A DNA stretch of 64,000 nt, taken from Thermocoleostomius sinensis A174 (GTDB taxonomy: Bacteria > Cyanobacteriota > Cyanobacteriia > Elainellales > Elainellaceae). The stretch is from positions 5,681,026-5,745,025 of the forward strand of contig NZ_CP113797.1 in the NCBI RefSeq assembly GCF_026802175.1, written 5' to 3'. This document shows positions 17,720-25,002 of the stretch, piece by piece. The notes below the pieces were generated by a model. It saw only the letters and a list, made by a program, of their open reading frames with translations. It made no database searches and was not told the DNA's origin. The translations under genes and the position numbers were made by a program. How positions within the stretch are numbered: the stretch's first letter is position 1; every line of letters starts with the position of its first letter.

Positions 17720-18931
17720 TCATAGCAACATTCCTGCGATCGAGGCGGTCATAAAACAAGCTAATGTACCTGCAATCATCGCTCGCACTCCTAGCCGGGC
17801 TAAATCATGTTGCCGTTCGGGGGCAATGCCGCCAATACCGCCAATTTGAATGCCGATCGATCCTATGTTGGCGAAGCCGCAGAGGGCATAGGTGGCAATA
17901 ATTACCGCCCGTTCAGAAATGGCATTACCTTCAATCAACTGCTGTAAATCCAGATAGGCAATGAACTCATTAAGAATGGTTTTCTTGCCCAGCAATGCCC
18001 CCACCTGCCCACAATCTGCCCAGGGTACACCCATGAGCCAGGCGATCGGCGCGAGCAAGAAAGAAAGAATCAACTCCAGCGATAGCTCCGGTTGATTAAA
18101 CAGCACTCCGCCCAACCAACCCAAGAAAGCATTGAACATGGCTAACAATGCCAAAAAGGCAATCAGCATGGCCGCGATATTCAAAACCAACCGCAAGCCG
18201 TCTAGCGCTCCCAGTGTCACGGCATCCACAGCATTGATTGAGGGTTTGTCAACATCGATTTTGACAGCCCCGCGCGTGGGAGATTCTTCCGTTTCTGGAT
18301 ACATGATTTTGGAAATGGCCAAGGCGGCCGGGGCCGACATCACCGAGGCGGCAATCAAATGTACAGCCGGTACACCAAACGAAATATAGGCTGCCAATAC
18401 ACCCCCTGCAACCGTGGCGAACCCACCCGTCATGATTGCGTGTAATTCCGACATAGTTGCGGTCGGTACATAGGGTTTGATCAACAGGGGTGCTTCGGTT
18501 TGGCCCACAAAAATATTACCGGCGGCCGACAAAGATTCTGAGCCAGATGTACCCAATGTGCGAATCATCAGCCACGCAATCCCCTTTACCACCTGTTGCA
18601 GAATGCCGTAGTGATACAGCAAACTAATAAAGGCTGAAAAAAAGATGATAGTGGGAAGAACTTTGAATGCAAAGAAGAATTCTTGGAAATTGTCGCCGAA
18701 TACAAATCTAGCTCCCTCATCAGAGAAATTGAGGAACTGCGTGACTACATTTCCCAAGAACTGAAAAATGGAAAACCCGATCGGAATTCTGAGAATAAAC
18801 ACTGCAAAAATAAACTGCAAGGCAATGCCCCAGAGCACAGACTTCCAAGCCACCATTTTGCGGTTAACTGAGATTGCATAGGCAATCCCTACAAACACCA
18901 GTAACCCTAATAGTGCAACGAAACGTTCCAT
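17720..18931 (-). CDS. Concentrative nucleoside transporter (CNT/NupC family)
   Basis: CNT proteins import nucleosides by Na+ or H+ symport. The 403-residue product is highly hydrophobic, with FVGQTEAPLLIKPYVPTMS-like sequence (FVGQTEAPLLIKPYV), MTGGFATVAGGVLAAYI and the C-terminal ALCGFANIGSIGIQIGG, all characteristic. The ATG at 18931 is preceded by GGGGGAG and matches the family N-terminus; a longer frame reaches 19027 but overlaps the upstream gene. It lies 32 bp after the creatininase-like gene, very probably in one operon. Confidence 0.93.
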   Translation of the reverse strand: MERFVALLGLLVFVGIAYAISVNRKMVAWKSVLWGIALQFIFAVFILRIPIGFSIFQFLGNVVTQFLNFSDEGARFVFGDNFQEFFFAFKVLPTIIFFSAFISLLYHYGILQQVVKGIAWLMIRTLGTSGSESLSAAGNIFVGQTEAPLLIKPYVPTATMSELHAIMTGGFATVAGGVLAAYISFGVPAVHLIAASVMSAPAALAISKIMYPETEESPTRGAVKIDVDKPSINAVDAVTLGALDGLRLVLNIAAMLIAFLALLAMFNAFLGWLGGVLFNQPELSLELILSFLLAPIAWLMGVPWADCGQVGALLGKKTILNEFIAYLDLQQLIEGNAISERAVIIATYALCGFANIGSIGIQIGGIGGIAPERQHDLARLGVRAMIAGTLACFMTASIAGMLL

Positions 18932-18963
18932 CACTCCCCCTGCTTTGTTGAAGGTTTTACTGT

Positions 18964-19794
18964 TTAAATTTTTTTCCATGCTTTGGGTTGCTGAAAATGG
19001 TAGATATCTTGAATCACCTGCACCCAACCAGTGGTGAGAGCTTCCAAGAACCGATCGCCTTTTTCTTTGGTGGCCACTGTTGGATCACCCAAAACTCCGC
19101 TTTGGCTTAAATCTCGCGTTGTCCAGGCAAAGGGAAGCTGACCCTCCATGCTCAACACACTAGACTGAGGGAGTTCTTGCGGATACTCTGTAGCGGCTTG
19201 TTCCATGCGCACTTGATCCGGCAAAATCGATAGCAGCACACTGGTTTCCGCATCGCCTGCATGGATTCCCAGTTCTGCCTCTTTAGAGGTCAGCAAGTCG
19301 ATCGGCAGGTTGGGAACGCGCCAAACAAACAGCGGAAACACCATGAAGTCTTCATAGCGTTGATGCAGGTCCCGCGCTACAATTTCCATGATTTGTGGTT
19401 GCCCGCCGTGGCCGTTAACCAACGCAAACTTGCGGAACCCGGCCCGATACAGACTTTCCCCAACTTCCATCAAGGTGGCAATTAACGTGTGCGCACTCAG
19501 TGTTACCGTGCCCGGAAAGTGCCAATGTTCGTTGGACTTGCCGTAGCACAGGGTTGGCAGCACGTAGGCGGGAATGTCGGGTTCCAGGCGCTCTGTGGCC
19601 TTTCCCATAACAGCGGTTGCAATGGCCGCATCAACCACCAACGGCAGATGGGGTCCATGCTGCTCGATCGTCCCCACAGGCTGAAGCAACACCACGTTAT
19701 CTTTGTTCGGCATCTGCTGGATCTCAGTCCAAGTGAGATAGGGAAAGAACCGATCGGGAGGAATAAAGCTATGCATACCGTCTTCTACAACCAT
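18964..19794 (-). CDS. Creatininase-family amidohydrolase
   Basis: The creatininase family comprises metal-dependent amidohydrolases acting on small cyclic or formylamino compounds. Visible motifs: LLQPVGTIEQHGPHLPLVVD (metal-binding His and Asp), NEHWHFPGT, LVNGHGG and IHAGDAETS (metal-binding Glu). The length of 276 is normal. It sits directly upstream of the CNT transporter, which suggests a substrate derived from a nucleoside or nucleobase rather than creatinine; this is inference. Start at 19794 is the longest frame; a second Met at 19776 is possible. Confidence 0.88.
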   Translation of the reverse strand: MVVEDGMHSFIPPDRFFPYLTWTEIQQMPNKDNVVLLQPVGTIEQHGPHLPLVVDAAIATAVMGKATERLEPDIPAYVLPTLCYGKSNEHWHFPGTVTLSAHTLIATLMEVGESLYRAGFRKFALVNGHGGQPQIMEIVARDLHQRYEDFMVFPLFVWRVPNLPIDLLTSKEAELGIHAGDAETSVLLSILPDQVRMEQAATEYPQELPQSSVLSMEGQLPFAWTTRDLSQSGVLGDPTVATKEKGDRFLEALTTGWVQVIQDIYHFQQPKAWKKI

Positions 19795-19887
19795 GCCCGT
19801 ATTGTATGAGCACTAAAGGATACAAGATTGTAGCAAAATGGCATCTCTTCTCAAGTTTTTTTGTGAATGGAAAATGCACGTTATGGG

Positions 19888-20346
19888 TTATGGACCGTCA
19901 ACTTGACCATCAACTTGATCGTCAACTGGCATCAGAAAACAACCGTGAATTCGCCAACTGTCGTCCGGTTGCTGCTGCATTAAATAAACGGCCATGACAA
20001 TCGTGCCTTCGGGCCCCATCAACAGCACTTTTTGAGCCGGCATGGCTTCCACGGTGGTTAGCTCCTGAAACACAATGGCACGGGGACGGTATACCGCTGG
20101 ATAGCCCAATCGCACCATGCGCATAAAGGCTTTGGCGGTACCAAACTGCGCCTGAATCCCCGGACTGGCAAACGTGAAAGCTTCGGTGGCATCGTCGCGT
20201 TGAAAGGCAGCTAGTTGGCGCTCGATGATGGCGCGAATGGCTTGGCGATCGGTGGAGGGTAACACGGTGATGGGGGTTAGAGGGCAGGAATTAGGGGTTG
20301 GAGAGCAGGTGCTAGAAATCAAACGGGTTGAAATCTGAGGGATCAA
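19888..20346 (-). CDS. DUF4864-type protein
   Basis: The core (about residues 33-140: DRQAIRAIIERQLAAFQRDD, then FGTAKAFMRMVRLGYPAVYRPR and DSWRIHGCFLMPV) matches the NTF2-like DUF4864 family, of unknown function. Both ends look repeat-derived: the N-terminal 30 residues come from a C-rich/G-rich repeat patch, so a GTG start near 20264 is possible, and the C-terminal DDQVDGQVDG comes from three 12-bp repeats at 19893-19928. It overlaps the upstream gene by 35 bp, so the two are probably co-translated. Confidence 0.7.
   Translation of the reverse strand: MIPQISTRLISSTCSPTPNSCPLTPITVLPSTDRQAIRAIIERQLAAFQRDDATEAFTFASPGIQAQFGTAKAFMRMVRLGYPAVYRPRAIVFQELTTVEAMPAQKVLLMGPEGTIVMAVYLMQQQPDDSWRIHGCFLMPVDDQVDGQVDGP
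19893..19928. repeat. Three 12-bp tandem repeats at the DUF4864 3' end
   Basis: GACCGTCAACTT, GACCATCAACTT and GATCGTCAACTG follow one another and encode the C-terminal Asp/Gln/Val/Gly repeats of the DUF4864 protein on the minus strand. Confidence 0.85.
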
Positions 20347-20614
20347 AATCTGGTCGGGGCCGATCGGGGGGTTCCAGGGGTTTCAATTGGGTGGGCGGGC
20401 GATCACTGCTCCAGGCCCACCAAACAGTCTGACAGGAGCATTGATAAAACTCTTGCCAGCGCCGCTGTCGATTTTCCATGAGAACAGGCGCTCGACGATT
20501 TACCCAAACCTGTTGAGCTTCTAGGGATGAAGCTCGACAAGTCGGGCAATGAAATTCGTAAGCGTGAACTGCCGATTGAGTCCAGTCAGGAGGGGTCGGA
20601 GCAAAGGCATCCAT
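20312..20614 (-). CDS. Small zinc-ribbon-like cyanobacterial protein
   Basis: The 100-residue product has two cysteine pairs, FHCPTCRA (residues 22-29) and YQCSCQ (57-62), which could hold one zinc ion, followed by a Pro/Asp/Phe-rich tail. This arrangement is seen in small conserved cyanobacterial hypothetical proteins. It precedes and overlaps the DUF4864 gene. No function can be assigned. Confidence 0.6.
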   Translation of the reverse strand: MDAFAPTPPDWTQSAVHAYEFHCPTCRASSLEAQQVWVNRRAPVLMENRQRRWQEFYQCSCQTVWWAWSSDRPPTQLKPLEPPDRPRPDFDPSDFNPFDF

Positions 20615-20756
20615 GCAAACACCCAGGTGGAAAGATAAGCAGCGTTTATGTCTAAAGCATAAGAGATATAGCTGGCTTCGGCACAGGGTGTCTCTAGGAA
20701 GAAGCTTAATGCGCCGTGGTTCCCTGTGGAAGCTGTGCTATTTCAAAAATAATGCA

Positions 20757-21500
20757 TTAGATGCCAGATCCGTCTAAATACTGTTCAATCACCCGATCTT
20801 CAAGACGACAGACAGGTACGCGAATGTCCTCTAACAGGTGATGAGTGGAGTGGGCAGTTTTCTGCAAGCTTTGTACTTGCTGTTCTAACGTTTCAATGCG
20901 ATCGAGCAAGGCACGAATTACTTGGGCTTCCGAGTCAGGTAACTGACCATGATCGAGGGGATTAACGCGCACGCCAGAGCGATAAACAATGCGTCCAGGG
21001 ACGCCAACCACAGTGCAATCGGGCGGCACATCGCGTAACACCACCGACCCGGCCCCAATCCGCACGTTGTCGCCAATGGAAAGATTACCCAGTACCTTTG
21101 CGCCGGCTCCCACTACCACGTTCTCGCCCAAGGTCGGGTGGCGTTTGCCGCTTTCTTTGCCGGTTCCACCCAAGGTAACGCCTTGATAAATCAGAGCATA
21201 GTTGCCTACGATCGCTGTTTCGCCAATGACAACACCCATGCCGTGGTCGATAAATACACCTTGCCCAATTTGAGCACCTGGGTGAATTTCAATGCCTGTA
21301 AAGAAGCGGGCTAAATGCGAAATTAAACGAGGCACGAACGGCATTCGCAGGCTGTAGAGGCGATGGGCCAGCCGATGCAGCAGCAGGGCTTGTAAGCCAG
21401 GATAACAGAACAGCACCTCTAACCAATTCCGAGCCGCCGGATCTCGATCGAAAATGATTTGAAAGTCAGCGCTTAGGGTTCTGAATAGGGTTTTAAACAC
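20757..21500 (-). CDS. cysE: Serine O-acetyltransferase
   Basis: CysE makes O-acetylserine from serine and acetyl-CoA, the first step of cysteine synthesis. The protein has the N-terminal helical domain (FQIIFDRDPAARNWLEVLF) and a left-handed beta-helix of hexapeptide repeats with FIDHGMGVVIGETA, GVTLGGTGKESGKRHP (active-site His) and GAGAKVLGNLSIGDN. The 247-residue length is typical of cyanobacterial/plant-type short SAT. A heptad-like C-terminal segment (LLDRIETLEQQVQSLQ) suggests a coiled coil. Single gene. Confidence 0.95.
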   Translation of the reverse strand: MFKTLFRTLSADFQIIFDRDPAARNWLEVLFCYPGLQALLLHRLAHRLYSLRMPFVPRLISHLARFFTGIEIHPGAQIGQGVFIDHGMGVVIGETAIVGNYALIYQGVTLGGTGKESGKRHPTLGENVVVGAGAKVLGNLSIGDNVRIGAGSVVLRDVPPDCTVVGVPGRIVYRSGVRVNPLDHGQLPDSEAQVIRALLDRIETLEQQVQSLQKTAHSTHHLLEDIRVPVCRLEDRVIEQYLDGSGI

Positions 21501-21692
21501 GGGCAGTCACCACGGTTGGCAAGATAGTTAGCAACAGTCAGACGATTGGCAAATCAAAGCTATCAGTTTTGAGTCTTGTGCAATAGCACTCAAAGTCTAT
21601 CTTAACGTTCCAGGTGAATTCCTAGATTAGACACAGCTGAGTTCATCGGTTTGCGTTGCTCCCAGAACAATGACGAACAATGACGCTCAGAG

Positions 21693-22040
21693 TTACGATT
21701 GCATTTTCAGAAGTTGATGAATGCTTTGGAGTTCTGACAAAATAGCTCGCAATAGCTCATGGGTGATGGTTTCGCTCGGTTGTTGAACTTCGATCGTCAC
21801 CTGCTTAATTCCCAAAATGTCTTTGGCAAACCGAGCCACTTCGTTGGGATGGAACAAGAGCGGATCGTCTTTGTTGACTCGGAATTCTGGGTTTAGCTTA
21901 CGCGGATCATAGGGCGGATTCAGGTTGTCTGGATTGGTGTTGGCATAGCGATAAACGGAAGCACGAGAACGGTTTAGGGCTTTCTGGGCGGCTTCAATGG
22001 ACATCAGCCCTTCAGCATTGGTTTCTACTGCAAACTCCAT
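21693..22040 (-). CDS. HTH-type DNA-binding hypothetical protein downstream of prcA
   Basis: The 115-residue protein contains LMSIEAAQKALNRSRASVYRYA (about residues 12-33), a likely helix-turn-helix, then a proline-rich segment and NEVARFAKDILGI. The C-terminal LLRAILSELQSIHQLLKMQS is probably a dimerising helix. It lies 120 bp after prcA on the same strand. A 14-bp tandem duplication (22038-22065) covers its start codon. Regulator of unknown target. Confidence 0.6.
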   Translation of the reverse strand: MEFAVETNAEGLMSIEAAQKALNRSRASVYRYANTNPDNLNPPYDPRKLNPEFRVNKDDPLLFHPNEVARFAKDILGIKQVTIEVQQPSETITHELLRAILSELQSIHQLLKMQS

Positions 22041-22160
22041 CAGTAATCTCTCATCAGTAATCTTTTTGTGTCATTGCGAGACTCACTTGTATCAATTTCA
22101 TACTTTAACGTATTTTGCCACGTCTGAGGCGGGCTGTCGGTCGAGTGATTCAATGCGCTC

Positions 22161-24146
22161 CTAGAAGCCCAGTTCCAAGGTAAAACTTCGTAGGCTGCCG
22201 CGATCTTCACCAGCTTTATCAATCACCTCTACGGTCCAGCTACCTTTGGGGCTTTTGCCCCGAAGACTGACTAGGCCTGGTGTGTTGGCTTCATCGTAAA
22301 CCGTATTGATATTACGAGTACCCCGCCCTCGGCGGTTGTGCAACGCCACAGAAATGACATTGGTTTCTTCGGGAGGCTTCAGCAGCACCACCAGATCGCG
22401 CAGATCACTGTGGTGGATATCTACAAACACTTTGATGGATTGGAGAGGATTGGTTACGGGCACCATCATTGACAGCGTGGCAGGCTGCAAGTAGCGGATG
22501 GGCATCTCTTGAATGGCACGATACATGCGGACAGGTGTGGACTGCGTGGGAATGGCCGACTCGATCGCTTGTCGGGCATTCAGCCGTCCATAGCCATAAA
22601 ATGGACTACGACCATCCGCGTTATATTGACCGTCTGTTTCATCAATTTTGTCGCTGCTTTGTTTCAAAATCTCGCGCACCTGATCCCAACGTAAATCGGG
22701 GTTTTGTGCTAAAACCAGTGCTGCCACGCCTGCTGCTCCTGGACACGCACTCGACGTACCCCCGAAGGAGTTGGTGTAGTTGCCTGCCTCGTCTCCGGCC
22801 GCCGCATTGCCGGAATTGTAGCCGGCTGCTCCCGATCGATCGGTTGTCCAAATACCCGGAGTTAAACTCTGCTCGCCATTGTTGCTGGGAAAGGCACACC
22901 AAATTGCATTGCCAAAGTCGCTGTAGGCGCTGCGTTTACCCAGGTCGTTACAAGCAGCCACAGCAATTACCTTGTCATAACTGGCATAACCGTCGTTGTC
23001 TACGCTTTCGTTGCCGTTGCCTGCTGCCCAGCAAATCACACAGCCTTTACCATTGCGTCCTTGACTGACGGCATAGTCGATCGCCAAGCGGGTACTGTCG
23101 GGCAAGGGGACAATTTCATTGTGCAGCGGGTCATCTGGGTTCCACCAGTCGCCGTCGGTCGGGCCCCAACTGCACGAAATCACATCGGCTCCGTTACGTG
23201 CCGCCCAGTAGAAAGCATCGGCTTCTGCCTGAGACCCCAAGGCAGAGGCTAGCCGAATCGGCATGAGTTTAGCTCTGGGGGCCACACCAGACGCCCCAAA
23301 ATTGCCATTGGCACAGGCAACGCCCGCGCAGGCGGTTCCGTGATTTTCGTTGCCCCTAGGACGGGGATCATTGGTACGACGGGTCGCGTCACGAGGAGCC
23401 ACAATTTTGCCAGACGATCGAAATTCTTCGTGGTTGATATCAATTCCCGTATCGATCACCGCGATCGTCATGCCCTCGCCTTGAGTAATAGACCAAGCCG
23501 CTTCGACATTGGCGCTGGCTTCGATGAGGGTATCATTGAGCGTCGTGGTTTTCAAATGCCACTGTTGTGGAAAAGCTTGTCGCCGCCGACTTTCACGAAT
23601 CAATTCTGGGTGGCACAATTGCACCAACTCCTCTTGCAACAACCGCTCGGCAATATCAAACACCGCCAGTCCGGTTCCTTCAGGAGCACTGACAAAGTAG
23701 GCATTGAGCGCATAGTCGATCGATCGCTTGATTATTAAGTTGTAGCGTTGCAATAGTGCTTGCTGCTGCTCTGGTTCAACCTCGTCATGAAACTGAATGA
23801 AAAAATTTTCCGTATACAGCACCGGAACTTGTGCCGCTGTCACCAGTAAGCGCCCGGCAAAGCGAATTTCAGGTTCAGCTTTCAAAACCGATCGCGCCGT
23901 GTCTCGCAAGGAACTGTCGGTCTGAGGAACTCTGGCTTGCAGCACTTCAACGCCCGCTTCGCGAAATTCGCTGACCTGTCGAAATTCGCTCAGAAGCGCA
24001 CGGGTTTGGGGCGACACAGGGGCAACTTCGTAGGGACGATCGAGCATCAAGGGTTTGCGGTTATAGGTACGGACTGCCACAAACTGATTGCTCACTGTTA
24101 ACTCATAGGATGGGCCGCCTTTGCCGCCGTACTGCACTCTGACCAT
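22161..24146 (-). CDS. prcA: Calcium-dependent subtilisin-type protease PrcA with P domain
   Basis: A 661-residue S8 family protease. Residues 1-210 form a prodomain-like region (RFAGRLLVTA, then VLYTENFFIQFHDEVEPEQ). The catalytic core has IAVIDTGID (Asp232), NENHGTACAG (His269), AAGNGN (Asn377) and GGTSSACPG (Ser465). Residues from about 545 form a P/homoB domain (VFVDIHHSDLRDLVVLLKPP). Length and layout match the Anabaena calcium-dependent protease PrcA. No signal peptide is visible, so it may be cytoplasmic or exported non-classically. AGGAGAT lies 7 nt before the ATG. A propeptide-like protein gene lies divergently upstream. Confidence 0.92.
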   Translation of the reverse strand: MVRVQYGGKGGPSYELTVSNQFVAVRTYNRKPLMLDRPYEVAPVSPQTRALLSEFRQVSEFREAGVEVLQARVPQTDSSLRDTARSVLKAEPEIRFAGRLLVTAAQVPVLYTENFFIQFHDEVEPEQQQALLQRYNLIIKRSIDYALNAYFVSAPEGTGLAVFDIAERLLQEELVQLCHPELIRESRRRQAFPQQWHLKTTTLNDTLIEASANVEAAWSITQGEGMTIAVIDTGIDINHEEFRSSGKIVAPRDATRRTNDPRPRGNENHGTACAGVACANGNFGASGVAPRAKLMPIRLASALGSQAEADAFYWAARNGADVISCSWGPTDGDWWNPDDPLHNEIVPLPDSTRLAIDYAVSQGRNGKGCVICWAAGNGNESVDNDGYASYDKVIAVAACNDLGKRSAYSDFGNAIWCAFPSNNGEQSLTPGIWTTDRSGAAGYNSGNAAAGDEAGNYTNSFGGTSSACPGAAGVAALVLAQNPDLRWDQVREILKQSSDKIDETDGQYNADGRSPFYGYGRLNARQAIESAIPTQSTPVRMYRAIQEMPIRYLQPATLSMMVPVTNPLQSIKVFVDIHHSDLRDLVVLLKPPEETNVISVALHNRRGRGTRNINTVYDEANTPGLVSLRGKSPKGSWTVEVIDKAGEDRGSLRSFTLELGF

Positions 24147-24251
24147 ATCTTTATCTCCTGGGCTTGGGGACTGAAAGCGGGAATCTTCTTGTGTTATACC
24201 TGCGTTGAAGCCGCGTCTATGAAAAGCGTTGGCGAAATTTAATAGATGAAA

Positions 24252-24290
24252 GAGGAAATGGGTGTTGGGGGTTGGGAGTTAGAGGTTGGG
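24252..24290. repeat. Short G-rich repeat patch between prcA and the propeptide-like gene
   Basis: ATGGGTGTTGGGGGTTGGG, then AGTTAGAGGTTGGGGGTTG lies in the 262-bp divergent promoter region of prcA and the propeptide-like gene. Apart from this patch the region shows no gene. Confidence 0.55.
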
Positions 24291-24408
24291 GGTTGCCGTG
24301 AGCGCAGCCAAAGGGTGGATGAGGAGATGACAAGATAACGTTATCTTCAGAATAGGAGGGGCAAGCAAGGATCGCAGTGATTGGAGTGATTGGAATGATG
24401 AGTCGCGA

Positions 24409-24990
24409 ATGAAAAGGTTGCTGAGGCCGATCGCTTGGCTATTGATTGCAAGCGTTTCTTTCTGGATAGGGGGGGGTGCCGTGACGATAGAAAATTTTGC
24501 TGACTATCCACAGCAGGTACAGGTTGGAACCGCGCCGATCTATACCTATGTGCAGCAACCGGGCTATTATGCAGTACACTACGCGGCGATGCCAGAGTTA
24601 TTGCCGGAAAGGGTGACGTCAGATGCCGTAGCGGTGATGGAGGAAGAGGCGATCGCGGTATTTGCAGGTAGTCCCACTGCACGCAAGGCTGCCACAAATG
24701 GGATAGTGACTCCGGTGTATGCGCTAAAATCAGGTGGCTCGATCGCAGTTCCCACTGGACAAGTCTTCATCCGGTTTGCAGAGGCGATCCCGGCCGCATC
24801 CCGCCAAGATGCCATTCAAACGGCTGGCTATGAGATTGTTGAGATTCCTGAGTATGCTCCTCACACCGCGTGGGTACGATCACGATCGGGGAAGGTTGCC
24901 GAGGCGCTGGAGGGTTTGTCGCGATTGAGTGCCATCGCGGATGTAGAACACATAGAACCGCAGATGTTGACGCAACGACAGTTTAAGTAA
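24409..24990 (+). CDS. Membrane-anchored stand-alone protein resembling the PrcA propeptide
   Basis: The 193-residue product has an N-terminal hydrophobic segment (about 7-27). Residues 81-193 align by eye with the prodomain of the adjacent PrcA (about 92-188): FAG then VTPVY against FAGRLLV and VPVLY; TGQVFIRFAEAIPAAS against TENFFIQFHDEVEPEQ; IPEYAPHTAWV against IDYALNAYFV; HIEPQMLTQR against CHPELIRESR. It has no catalytic domain. It could be an inhibitor or folding helper of PrcA or of an exported subtilase. Its gene is divergent from prcA, 262 bp away. Function is inference. Confidence 0.65.
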   Translation: MKRLLRPIAWLLIASVSFWIGGGAVTIENFADYPQQVQVGTAPIYTYVQQPGYYAVHYAAMPELLPERVTSDAVAVMEEEAIAVFAGSPTARKAATNGIVTPVYALKSGGSIAVPTGQVFIRFAEAIPAASRQDAIQTAGYEIVEIPEYAPHTAWVRSRSGKVAEALEGLSRLSAIADVEHIEPQMLTQRQFK

Positions 24991-25002
24991 GGGGCGTTTG
25001 CA

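Noticed and set aside
22469-23068. 199-codon open frame on the plus strand inside prcA
   Set aside because: Antisense to the protease domain; Cys/Arg/His-rich composition typical of reverse-strand shadows.
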